Part shown: one piece after another, positions 27,185 to 35,359 of the stretch | Position numbering within the stretch: position 1 is the stretch's first letter | Layout of the letters: each line of letters starts with the position of its first letter | Origin: Bacillota bacterium | GTDB taxonomy: Bacteria; Bacillota; Clostridia; Lachnospirales; Lachnospiraceae | Assembly: GCA_023414875.1 (NCBI GenBank) | Contig: JAEZMV010000013.1 | Span: 8,108-72,107, forward strand | Reading direction: 5' to 3' | Length of the DNA: 64,000 bases | Translations under genes and position numbers: made by a program | The notes under the pieces: generated by a model | Told to the model about the DNA's origin: nothing | What the model saw: only the letters and a program-made list of their open reading frames with translations | Database searches by the model: none

Positions 27185-28357
27185 TTAATGATGAAAAAGC
27201 CGTACTTCTGTAAATGCCATAGCAATATCGGATTTATCACATACTTCAATTACATTATCATCTCGAATGGAGCCTCCGGTTTGAGCGATATAACTTACCC
27301 CGCTTCTTCTTGCACGTTCTATATTATCTCCAAAGGGAAAAAATGCATCCGAGCCTAGGGATACTCCGTTCAATCCCTTCAACCATTCCTTCTTTTCATC
27401 CTTCGTTAAGGGAAGCGGTTTTTCCGTAAATGTTTTCTCCCAAATTCCATCACACAATATATCTATATAATCCTCTGAAAGATAGACATCGATTGCATTA
27501 TCCCTATCTGCTCTTTTTATATCCTGCTTAAAGGGTAAACCTATTACTTTCGGGTTCTGTCTTAAGAACCAGAGATCCGCTTTATTTCCGGCAAGTCTGG
27601 TACAATGAATTCTGGATTGTTGTCCCGCCCCAATACCAATAGCCTGCCCCTCCTTTACATAACAAATCGAATTTGATTGCGTGTACTTAAGTATGATTAA
27701 AGCTATCATCAAATCTCTTCGTGCCTCCTTCGGAATCAATTGATTTTTAGTTGGCAACTTCGATAACATAGCCTCCGTTATTTTAATTTCATTCCGCTTT
27801 TGCTCAAACGTTATTCCAAAGACCTCTTTCGTCTCAGTCTCCTTTGGAATATAATAACGATCCATTTGAATGATCAAATAAGTTCCTCGCCGTTTGTTCT
27901 TAAGTATTTCTAATGCTTCTTTGGAATAGGATGGGGCTATGATCCCATCCGACACCTCACGAGATAAATACCTTGCCGTCTGCTCATCACACTCATCAGA
28001 TAAAGCCACAAAATCACCATAAGAAGACATTCGATCCGCACCTCTGGCTCTTATATATGCTGTAGCGATATCAGATAGATTGGATTCTTCAGCAAAATAT
28101 ATCTTCTTTAAGGTATCGCTTAAAGGAACCGCAACTGCTGCCCCTGCCGGGCTCACATGCTTAAAGGATGCCGCTGCAGCGAGCCCTGTTGCTTCTTTCA
28201 AATCCTGTACCAGCTGCCAACTGTTAAAGGCATCCAGCAAATTAATAAACCCAGGATTTCCGTTAAGAATTTTGATGGGAAGCTCCTCCTTTGTATAAAT
28301 TCTTGCCGGCTTTTGATTTGGATTACATCCGTACTTTAATGATAACTCTTTCATACT
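27185..28357 (-). CDS. purH: Stand-alone AICAR formyltransferase
   Basis: A 390-residue enzyme for the penultimate step of purine synthesis: formyl transfer from 10-formyl-THF to AICAR (ZMP). It corresponds to the transformylase part of PurH only; the IMP cyclohydrolase (MGS-like) domain is missing. The catalytic region SFKHVSPAGAAVAV carries the Lys-His pair, and SDAFFPFGDNIERARRSGV is the conserved substrate loop. The start at 28357 follows GGAGG and lies after the riboswitch terminator; an apparent longer frame runs through the riboswitch and is not real. The ZTP riboswitch upstream senses the substrate of this very reaction. Confidence 0.92.
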   Translation of the reverse strand, partial: SMKELSLKYGCNPNQKPARIYTKEELPIKILNGNPGFINLLDAFNSWQLVQDLKEATGLAAAASFKHVSPAGAAVAVPLSDTLKKIYFAEESNLSDIATAYIRARGADRMSSYGDFVALSDECDEQTARYLSREVSDGIIAPSYSKEALEILKNKRRGTYLIIQMDRYYIPKETETKEVFGITFEQKRNEIKITEAMLSKLPTKNQLIPKEARRDLMIALIILKYTQSNSICYVKEGQAIGIGAGQQSRIHCTRLAGNKADLWFLRQNPKVIGLPFKQDIKRADRDNAIDVYLSEDYIDILCDGIWEKTFTEKPLPLTKDEKKEWLKGLNGVSLGSDAFFPFGDNIERARRSGVSYIAQTGGSIRDDNVIEVCDKSDIAMAFTEVRLFHH

Positions 28358-28374
28358 TTCCTCCATTTCTGCAT

Positions 28375-28470
28375 AAAAAGAGCCAACAGTCCGGGCTCCT
28401 GCCCAGACGGTCGGCTCATTCATTGTTATACTTCATGTGGTTGATTCCACTTCCGTCAGTTGTATAACCT
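28375..28470 (-). ncRNA. ZTP (ZMP) riboswitch with terminator
   Basis: On the minus strand the leader reads GGTTATACAACTGACGG (from 28469), a GTGG..CCAC hairpin, TGAAGTATAAC closing P1, and then CCGACCGTCTGGGC (28401-28410 is the core). This follows the pfl/ZTP motif almost base for base as known from Fusobacterium and clostridia. The 3' core is part of a terminator: GTCTGGGC pairs with GCCCGGAC, and GAGCC with GGCTC, followed by TTTTT (to 28375). Ligand binding should prevent the terminator and turn the gene on. Confidence 0.93.
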
Positions 28471-28478
28471 ATGTGCAA

Positions 28479-28507
28479 AACATATCATCTACTCCTAAAT
28501 TTGTCAA
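28479..28507 (-). promoter_or_regulatory. Promoter of the ZTP riboswitch transcript
   Basis: TTGACA (28507-28502) and TATGTT (28484-28479) with a 17-base spacer on the minus strand; the start point would fall about 7 bases before the aptamer. The promoter lies in the last codons of an old alpha/beta-hydrolase fragment. Confidence 0.8.
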
Positions 28508-28680
28508 GCCATTCCATAAAACCTAATGTTTTCTCAATAATTTCTTTGGTTTCCTTATTATCGAGAAAAACGTCAAACGAATGTCCTCCTGCTCCAGGAA
28601 CGGACATAATCAAAATCCTTGTAGGAAAGTATATGAAATCCTCTATAAACAGTTTTAAAAACTTAATTTCTTACATATGA
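28485..28680 (-). pseudogene. C-terminal remnant of an alpha/beta hydrolase
   Basis: An open stretch on the minus strand ends ETKEIIEKTLGFMEWLDKF and contains PGAGGHSFDVFLDN, the typical catalytic-His region of small acyl esterases (GxGHSF). There is no start, nucleophile elbow or ribosome site; an in-frame stop lies just upstream near 28678. It is the tail of a gene whose body was lost. The promoter of the following riboswitch overlaps its last codons. Confidence 0.55.
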
Positions 28681-28718
28681 TGAAATAGTTATGATTTATT
28701 CTAAGAGGGTAAAACGGT

Positions 28719-30119
28719 ATGAAGCAGGTTAAAATAATGGTTCTTAGCAAAAGAAAAATAAAAGAAAATATTTTAATATGTACAGCTTCAGCCATTGGCA
28801 TCTATTTACTTATTTCCTTATATTTTATGAACCATTTCTTTTTTCGTACTGAAGTGAATGGTGTTAATGTATCTTTGAAAAGTCATAACGATGTCCTTCA
28901 TATTTTTAATAACTTTATAAAGGGATATGAATTACTGCTTTTAGAAAGAAATGGCGATACCGAAATCATCACTAGTCAGGATATTGGTATGCAGTATCAA
29001 GAAAACAGCACATTATCTCAAATTAATCATAAGCAAAATCCGTTACTATGGATTAGCTCCTTATTTACAAATAACAAGTATTATGTGAAAGACCTGTATG
29101 TATATAAGCAAGCAGGCTTGGATTTCAAAATCAATAACTTAAAATGTATCAGCGGCAAAATCACAGAACCACAAAATGTAGCTTATCAATATTCAAACGG
29201 TTCCTACGAGATTATCAAGGAGAGCTATGGAAATAAAGTAAATGTAGAGAAGTTCACCAAAGCATTAAAAATGTACCTTTTAACTGGTAAAACGGTCCTT
29301 GATCTAAATAAAATGGATTGTTATGAAAATCCAAAGTATACGATAAACTCGAAAAAAGCACTCCACACAAAAAATCAATTAGACAAATATGTATCAGCCA
29401 AGATAGCCTACCGTTTTGGTAATACAACAGAACAACTGGATGGTTCTGTGATTCATAACTGGTTAAGTGTTGATGAGAATTTAGACGTCATAATAGACCA
29501 GCAAGCCGTTGAAGCATACGTAAAAGCTTTGAGCAAAAAATATAATACAGTTGGTATTAAACGAGAATTCCAATCCTCTACCGGCAAGACAATTGAATTG
29601 ACGGGTGGTCTTTATGGCTGGAAGATTAATCGTGATGCAGAAGCAGAAGCCTTACTAGACAATATCAAGAGGGCTGAAGTAATTGAAAAAGAACCGGTCT
29701 ATATGCAAAAGGCATTATCCAGAGAGGGCAATGAGATTGGGAATACCTATATAGAGATTAATATTACAAGACAACATCTATGGTTTTATAAGGATGGAAA
29801 ACTATTTGTCCAGGGCTCCGTAGTCACCGGAAATCCTAACAGAGGCAATGCCACCGTCCTTGGAGTTTACATGGTAAACTACAAGCAAAAGGATACTAAA
29901 TTAACGGGACCGGGTTATGAAGCGAAGGTTACCTACTGGATGCCCTTTTTCGGTAATATGGGGCTTCATGATGCCTCCTGGAGGTCTCGCTTTGGAGGCG
30001 AAATCTATAAAAGGAACGGAAGTCACGGATGTGTGAATGCACCGATCTATCTGGCAAAAACAATTTTTGAAAATATCGAAGAGGGAGTCCCTGTCATCGT
30101 ATATGAAGAAGGTCAATAA
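28719..30119 (+). CDS. L,D-transpeptidase (YkuD domain)
   Basis: A 466-residue envelope enzyme. A single N-terminal membrane helix (about residues 18-37) anchors it; residues about 45-330 contain the PG_binding_4-type repeats that precede YkuD in clostridial enzymes. The catalytic domain (about 340-462) has HLWFYKDGKL at its start and the motif SHGCVNAP at 435-442, so Cys438 is the nucleophile and His436 its partner. It forms 3-3 cross-links in peptidoglycan or attaches proteins to it. It is a single gene with its own terminator. Confidence 0.92.
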   Translation: MKQVKIMVLSKRKIKENILICTASAIGIYLLISLYFMNHFFFRTEVNGVNVSLKSHNDVLHIFNNFIKGYELLLLERNGDTEIITSQDIGMQYQENSTLSQINHKQNPLLWISSLFTNNKYYVKDLYVYKQAGLDFKINNLKCISGKITEPQNVAYQYSNGSYEIIKESYGNKVNVEKFTKALKMYLLTGKTVLDLNKMDCYENPKYTINSKKALHTKNQLDKYVSAKIAYRFGNTTEQLDGSVIHNWLSVDENLDVIIDQQAVEAYVKALSKKYNTVGIKREFQSSTGKTIELTGGLYGWKINRDAEAEALLDNIKRAEVIEKEPVYMQKALSREGNEIGNTYIEINITRQHLWFYKDGKLFVQGSVVTGNPNRGNATVLGVYMVNYKQKDTKLTGPGYEAKVTYWMPFFGNMGLHDASWRSRFGGEIYKRNGSHGCVNAPIYLAKTIFENIEEGVPVIVYEEGQ

Positions 30120-30144
30120 CCCGAGCCATTAACTGTCTCGGGTT
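30118..30144. terminator. Bidirectional terminator
   Basis: AACCCGAG pairs with CTCGGGTT around an 11-base loop, between the convergent L,D-transpeptidase and fabV genes; the stem includes the stop codon of the former. Confidence 0.75.
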
Positions 30145-30171
30145 ATAATAAAATCTTGAATTATAATTTAC

Positions 30172-31332
30172 TTAAATTTCTACATCCTTTGAATAATCAA
30201 TATTATCAAAACGGAAACCGAACATATGGTAAAAATCCTCCCAATAGCCGGTCAAATCAGCCAATTCAGAAACATTTTCCGTATTAACCCGTTCCCAGAT
30301 TTCCATTACCTTCGATTGGATATCTTCCAGCATTTCATAATCATCCAGTCGTATTCTGTTTTCGTCATCTAGAACAATATGAGCCGGATTTAATTTATCA
30401 TGGAACAAACGCCCCATCTGTTCAATACAGCCTTCATGATTTCCCTTTTCCTTCATTACTTTATATAAGATTGCAAAATATAAAGGTACAATCGGAATTG
30501 CAGAGCTAGCTTGCGTAACAAGTGCTTTATTTACACTTATGTAAGCTTTTATCCCTTTTTTCGCAAATTCCTTCGTGATCTCGACTGAGGTTTGGTAAAG
30601 ATGCTTTTTCGCCAGGCCTATTGTTCCATTGTAATATACCGGGTAAGTCAATTTAGGACCAATGTAGGAATATGCAATCGTAATTGCATGATCCGATAAA
30701 ACATCTGCATCCATTAAGGCTATAATCCAGTCTTTCCAGTCTTCACCGCCCATTACCTTTTGTGTTGACAGGACCTCTTCTTCCGTAGCCGGCCCAATGG
30801 TCGCTTCCGTTACCGTATTATTATTTAAGTTTAGTGATTTGTTTGTAAAATCACTTTCTACTGTTTTTAAGGTTGAGTTATAGATCGTACCATCCGGCAT
30901 AGTTCTTCTTGGGGCTGCTAAGCTGTAAATAACCATATCAACTTTGCCCAAATCCTTTTTAATTAATTCTATGGTTTGATCTTTGATCTCTTTTGTAAAT
31001 GCATCACCATTGATAGATTTAGCATAATAACCATCTTTGGCTGCAAACTCTTCAAAGGCAATCGTATTATACCAACCCGGAGTCGCTGTCCTGCGATCGG
31101 TAGCCGGTTTTTCATACATTATACCGATTGTTGATGCGTCACAGGCATAGGTTGCAGCAATTCTCGATGCCAATCCATAGCCGGTGGATGCACCGATAAC
31201 AAGTACTTTTTTGGGGCCGGATGTTTTGCCCAGTTTCTTTATATAAGAAATCTGTCTTGCAACATTTTCCTTGCAGCCTTCAGGGTGGGCGGTCATACAA
31301 ATAAACCCTTTCACTTTAGGTTCAATAATCAT
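30172..31332 (-). CDS. fabV: Trans-2-enoyl-ACP/CoA reductase FabV
   Basis: A 386-residue NADH-dependent enoyl reductase of the FabV/TER class, the last step of each round of fatty-acid elongation or, with crotonyl-CoA, of butyrate-type chain reduction. The start MIIEPKVKGFICMTAHPEG is characteristic, the Rossmann loop GASTGYGLASRIA lies near residue 48, and the active-site Tyr-x8-Lys is in YYNGTIGLAKK. Members of this class resist triclosan. It is a monocistronic gene. A FabT-like palindrome in its promoter suggests regulation with other lipid genes. Confidence 0.95.
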   Translation of the reverse strand: MIIEPKVKGFICMTAHPEGCKENVARQISYIKKLGKTSGPKKVLVIGASTGYGLASRIAATYACDASTIGIMYEKPATDRRTATPGWYNTIAFEEFAAKDGYYAKSINGDAFTKEIKDQTIELIKKDLGKVDMVIYSLAAPRRTMPDGTIYNSTLKTVESDFTNKSLNLNNNTVTEATIGPATEEEVLSTQKVMGGEDWKDWIIALMDADVLSDHAITIAYSYIGPKLTYPVYYNGTIGLAKKHLYQTSVEITKEFAKKGIKAYISVNKALVTQASSAIPIVPLYFAILYKVMKEKGNHEGCIEQMGRLFHDKLNPAHIVLDDENRIRLDDYEMLEDIQSKVMEIWERVNTENVSELADLTGYWEDFYHMFGFRFDNIDYSKDVEI

Positions 31333-31372
31333 GCGCTACCTCTTTCTATTCATAAATATTTTAATTTAATAC

Positions 31373-31419
31373 TTTGATTATCAAAATATATTCTATCATA
31401 GAAAGGTACAGAATGTCAA
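31373..31419 (-). promoter_or_regulatory. fabV promoter with FabT-like operator
   Basis: Minus-strand TTGACA (31419-31414) and TAGAAT lie 18 bases apart. Just downstream, TTTGATTATCAAA (31373-31385) is a perfect 13-bp palindrome identical to the core of the FabT box known in streptococci and other Firmicutes. A regulator at this position would block the start of transcription. Confidence 0.7.
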
Positions 31420-31446
31420 AATTTTTATCTGGTATATTAGTGTAAA

Positions 31447-31516
31447 AAGAATTCAACAAAGTTGAATTCTTAATTCCATGAAGCATTTGCGGCAAACGCA
31501 GCCATGCTTCGTTAGT
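31447..31516. repeat. Modular hairpin repeat (modules A and C)
   Basis: Module A, AAGAATTCAAC-AAA-GTTGAATTCTT (31447-31471), is followed by module C (31478-31516), which runs from ATGAAGCATTTGCGGCAAA to GCAGCCATGCTTCGTTAGT. Both modules recur in reverse orientation at 42799-42914. The motif TTAGTGT precedes module A, as in the other copy. It lies between the fabV promoter and the 3' end of the kinase gene. Confidence 0.7.
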
Positions 31517-31577
31517 ACGAAGCAATCATTATTATCAACTTACTATTTGTGAGATTATTCCTTTGATACTATCGGTA

Positions 31578-32570
31578 CTAATCGGTTATTTTATTGATAA
31601 TCCTTGTACGCTGCTCCAGTGTTGCAGGATGATTTTGTGCTAATTCCTGCGCCCAGATGATAGCACCTGCTGCCGGAATGACCTTAAGTAATATAGGCTC
31701 AATCTCTTTGCCGGAATAATTTCGTACACATTCCTTAAAATGTGATATCAGCAGCGGACAGTTCGATTTTACCCAGACTGATCCGGCTAATACGACCTCC
31801 GGAGTATGATTAAATTGTAGTGCCTTCATACAGCCGGCAACAGATTTCGCCAGTTGATTGGATATCTCTTGTACAATTTTTACAGCCACCTCATCCTTTT
31901 CACCTACTGCTTCAAATAAAGCAGTCAATAGATGGAGGTCCAGGTCTCTCTTCTCATAAAATTTTTCGCTGATGGCATTCAGAAGCTCCAAAGGATTAGT
32001 AATCTGAAACAGTTCCATAACCTTCTTCGTCAATATTGTACTCTGACCACATCTAAAATAATAATCATAGGCAGCCCTGATAACCGTGCCTGCAATGAAG
32101 CCACCTCCTGCGCTGTCACCGGAAGCGTAGCCGATACCTCCGATTTGCAGTATCTCCCCTCTCTCATTAATTCCTGTTACAACCGTTCCGGTTCCATTGA
32201 TTGAACAGATACCAGTGCCGGATGGACATCCAGCTTTAATACCGAGTACCGAATCATTGGCAACAACAAATCGATTCAGCTTTGCTTTTTCTAATATCTG
32301 GGTCATTTGTTCCAGCTGGGTTGGTGTATCAATCCCCGCCAAACCAAACACTGCCGCTGCTATTTGAGAGCTATCTAGTGAATTTTTTAATAACAGATTA
32401 TTCAGATCAGAGAGTAGGACTGTTTCTACTTCAGCAAATCCACCGGTTAATACCTCATGGCTCCTGCTCCCGACACGAACGGAGTCTATTCTTTCACCTT
32501 CTGTGGTAAAAAGCAGATAATCGGTTTTTGTTCCTCCACCATCTACACCAATAATATATTTTTTGTCCAT
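31578..32570 (-). CDS. BadF/BcrA-type sugar kinase (GlcNAc-kinase-like)
   Basis: A 330-residue ASKHA-fold ATPase. The phosphate-1 loop is GVDGGGTKTDYLLF near the N-terminus and the second loop is SINGTGTVVTGIN; GIGYASGDSAGGGFIAG follows, as in N-acetylglucosamine kinases of the BadF/BadG family. It phosphorylates an imported sugar with ATP in the cytosol. The ATG at 32570 follows GGAGG by 5 bases. It is the last gene after lacI-type regulator and GH4 genes, so it probably makes the 6-phosphate substrate or handles a product of the GH4 enzyme. Confidence 0.85.
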   Translation of the reverse strand: MDKKYIIGVDGGGTKTDYLLFTTEGERIDSVRVGSRSHEVLTGGFAEVETVLLSDLNNLLLKNSLDSSQIAAAVFGLAGIDTPTQLEQMTQILEKAKLNRFVVANDSVLGIKAGCPSGTGICSINGTGTVVTGINERGEILQIGGIGYASGDSAGGGFIAGTVIRAAYDYYFRCGQSTILTKKVMELFQITNPLELLNAISEKFYEKRDLDLHLLTALFEAVGEKDEVAVKIVQEISNQLAKSVAGCMKALQFNHTPEVVLAGSVWVKSNCPLLISHFKECVRNYSGKEIEPILLKVIPAAGAIIWAQELAQNHPATLEQRTRIINKITD

Positions 32571-32689
32571 ATTTACCTCCATCTTAATCATCCTAATTAG
32601 ATAATTGCGAAACATAATAATTAAATCTATTTTATATACTATACATAAAATTTAGCAAACTTAATAGTTTCGCAATTACCTTAACCATC

Positions 32690-33976
32690 TTAATCAAATT
32701 TAAATTGAGGAAGATAGGCCTTATGAGCCTGTTTCATCTCTTCATAGCAGTCCTTTGCTTTGTGGTAATCTCCAATCAACGGATGAATTAACAAGGCTTT
32801 GATGGCCTCACTGTCATCACCATGAATTGCAGCCTGTACTGTATGGCGTTCATATGCCTTCACTGTCCTCATAATATCTATGACATGTTGATTTTTAAAA
32901 TTTCTGATCGGTATCGGAACTACTCCATTTTTTCCGACGATTGCAGAGATCTCTACCGAATCATCTGCCTCCATGAAATCAAGCGCATTGTGGTTAAGTA
33001 CGTTAACTACGTGAACCTCCTGTTTATCATTGTAAATAGCATCCACCAAAGAAATCGCTGCTTCCGAGTACCTTGCTCCGCCGCGCTTCTCAAGCTCCTT
33101 CGGTTTCTCAGCCAGTGATGTCTCTCCATATTGCATCAGTAATTGCTCTTCTATCTCCAGGCAGACTTCGCCACGGCACTTTTCCTCCTCTAATAAATGC
33201 TTCAATTTATCTTCACGGAAATAAAAATACTCTAGATACGAAGACGGAATTGCTTCGATCGTCTGAATCAACTCGGCATCAAAGCCCTGTAGAGGAATAT
33301 TCTTCATTCCCTGTCCCTGTGCTCCCTGAGCAAGTGCTGTTTGAAAGAGATCCTCATCTCCCTTTTTAATACCGGTAATAAAACTAAGGTGGTTCAAACC
33401 GACGTATTCAACCTCAAGATCCGTCATACCCAGTGCTTCTTCGACTCCTGCAATCATATTAATAGGTACATTACATAAACCAATTGTCTTAATCTTGGTG
33501 TAATTCTGTAATACCTGCGCCAAAATACCCGACGGATTTGAAAAGTTAATCAGCCAGGCCTCAGGGCAAAGCTGTTCCATCTGTTTTGCTATATCAAGTA
33601 ATACGGGAATTGTACGAAGTGCCTTAAAAAAGCCCCCGATGCCAGTTGTCTCCTGACCTATTAGTCCATACTTCAAGGGAATCTTCTCATCTATAATTCT
33701 ACAGGCTAATTTGCCAACTCTGATCTGAGCCATAACAAAATCTGCCTGATCTAATGCCTCCTGAAGATTCTGCGTTACCACAAAGTTCATCTTAAGAGCC
33801 GACTTTTCAACCATTCTCCTGCAGAGATCTCCCACAATCTCCAGTTTTCTTTGATCAATATCCATCAAGTAAAGATCCGTTACGGGTAACGAGACTGCCC
33901 GCATTATGATACCTTCCATTAATTCAGGTGTATAAGTACTTCCTGCACCTATAATCGTGATTTTAAGCTTTGACAT
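32690..33976 (-). CDS. GH4-family 6-phospho-beta-glucosidase
   Basis: A 428-residue NAD- and Mn-dependent glycosidase. The Rossmann start KITIIGAGSTYTPEL, INFSNPSG, the metal Cys in LCNVP and the metal His in GLNHLSF are all present, the set typical of LicH/CelF-type 6-phospho-beta-glucosidases. It cleaves 6-phospho-beta-glucosides by an oxidation-elimination mechanism. The start at 33976 follows AGAGG. It lies 44 bases after the LacI-type gene and 119 before the kinase. No PTS gene is nearby, so the phosphate may come from the kinase. Confidence 0.9.
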   Translation of the reverse strand: MSKLKITIIGAGSTYTPELMEGIIMRAVSLPVTDLYLMDIDQRKLEIVGDLCRRMVEKSALKMNFVVTQNLQEALDQADFVMAQIRVGKLACRIIDEKIPLKYGLIGQETTGIGGFFKALRTIPVLLDIAKQMEQLCPEAWLINFSNPSGILAQVLQNYTKIKTIGLCNVPINMIAGVEEALGMTDLEVEYVGLNHLSFITGIKKGDEDLFQTALAQGAQGQGMKNIPLQGFDAELIQTIEAIPSSYLEYFYFREDKLKHLLEEEKCRGEVCLEIEEQLLMQYGETSLAEKPKELEKRGGARYSEAAISLVDAIYNDKQEVHVVNVLNHNALDFMEADDSVEISAIVGKNGVVPIPIRNFKNQHVIDIMRTVKAYERHTVQAAIHGDDSEAIKALLIHPLIGDYHKAKDCYEEMKQAHKAYLPQFKFD

Positions 33977-34020
33977 AATTACCTCTCTTTCTGTGCATTG
34001 CTTGCACATGGTGACAAGCT

Positions 34021-35013
34021 TCACCTTTTCTTCATTGTTGATTCCTTCATAACGAGCTTTGGCTGAAATCTCATTGTATAAGAAGCGATTTTTTGATGGT
34101 CTATTAGTGCCATCAATTGCTCAACTGCACATACCGCCATCTCCTTAGCAGGCTGTCTTACCGAAGTTATCTTAGGTTCATAATTGTTTGAAAGTATGCT
34201 GTCATCAAAACCGCATACGGATAAATCCTTTGGAATCTTCAAACCAAGATCCTTTGCTGCATTGATTGCTCCTAGAGCAATATGATCATCAAAAGCAAAA
34301 ACTGCACTGGGAAGTCCTATTTCAGAATTCCATTTCATTATTGTTCTATACCCGGTCATCTGATCATATTCCCCGTATTCCATTGCAAAGGGCTTAAGCG
34401 AAGCTTCTGTTAATGCTTTGTACGCACCTATCTGGCGTTCCATCGTTGACAATGCATAGGAATCGGCACCGATTAGCGCAATCTCGGTATGCCCAAGCTC
34501 TATCAAATGCTTTGTTGCAAGATAGCCTCCTGCCAGATTGTCTGTCATAATTGATGTAATATCTTCATTCATCGTCTGATTGTCAATTACCACAAATGGT
34601 AGTTTTCTTGATTTTAATATTTGGGTATAATTTTTTTCTCCATTCGGCGCAAGAAGAATGGCCCCATCTACACGGTTCTGACTAAGGAATTCAGTATTGC
34701 ATTCATCTTTACTTCCATCACACATGGTTAAGGTCAGTAAATATCCTCTCTTTAGAAGCTGCTCATTCACTTCTTTTATAATACTAATAAAAAAATCATC
34801 ATTAATATCCGTGATAAACATGGCTATTACCTGTGTTTTTCCGGTAGCCAATGTCCGTGCCGCCGCACTTGGCACATATCCCAGGGTTTCAATCGCTTCC
34901 AGGACCTTTTTTCGGTTACTCTCACGAACATTCGGTGCATTACTGATTACCCTTGAGACAGTAACATAGGATAGCCCGGATTCTTTCACAACATCTTCTA
35001 TCGTTACTTTCAC
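34021..35013 (-). CDS. LacI-family transcriptional regulator
   Basis: A 330-residue repressor. The N-terminal HTH (VTIEDVVKESGLSYVTVSRVIS) and hinge (VLEAIETLGYVPSAAARTL) precede a periplasmic-binding-protein-like effector domain. The start is GTG at 35013, with AGGAGG 6 bases upstream; an apparent longer frame to 35103 crosses the promoter. It probably controls its own operon (GH4 and kinase) and perhaps the divergent C45-type gene, through TATATA-centred palindromes near both. Confidence 0.92.
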   Translation of the reverse strand: MKVTIEDVVKESGLSYVTVSRVISNAPNVRESNRKKVLEAIETLGYVPSAAARTLATGKTQVIAMFITDINDDFFISIIKEVNEQLLKRGYLLTLTMCDGSKDECNTEFLSQNRVDGAILLAPNGEKNYTQILKSRKLPFVVIDNQTMNEDITSIMTDNLAGGYLATKHLIELGHTEIALIGADSYALSTMERQIGAYKALTEASLKPFAMEYGEYDQMTGYRTIMKWNSEIGLPSAVFAFDDHIALGAINAAKDLGLKIPKDLSVCGFDDSILSNNYEPKITSVRQPAKEMAVCAVEQLMALIDHQKIASYTMRFQPKLVMKESTMKKR

Positions 35014-35029
35014 AAAATACCTCCTAAAA

Positions 35030-35088
35030 TATATACGTATATACTTTAATATAATTAAAGAATACACCCTGTTAGTCATAATTGTCAA
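35030..35088 (-). promoter_or_regulatory. lacI-type promoter and operator
   Basis: Minus-strand TTGACA (35088-35083) and TATTCT (35064-35059) are 18 bases apart. Downstream lies the perfect 14-bp palindrome TATATACGTATATA (35030-35043) with the central CG expected for LacI-family sites. A similar sequence, TATATATGCGTATATA, lies at 35175-35190 before the divergent gene. Confidence 0.7.
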
Positions 35089-35359
35089 GTCTCTGAACAG
35101 CATTACTTATGACATTACAGACAACATCTCCGTAATCTCCTTCTTTTTCATTCAAACAAGCCTAGTTCATAAGATATATATGCGTATATATTTACTTCCT
35201 TATTTTTTTACTTCAAAACTGTTAATTATGAAACCGCCCTTCCTGTAAATCTCTCATTTAAAAGCAGAAACTGCGAGGATTCTTTTCCTCATTCAGAGTA
35301 ATATGTATACGATACATATTTTGATATTGAATGTCGTTAATTATGAAAGGATGAATACT

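Noticed and set aside
27185..28423. Longer start for the AICAR formyltransferase
   Set aside because: The added codons lie in the riboswitch core and terminator; GGAGG before 28357 fixes the start.
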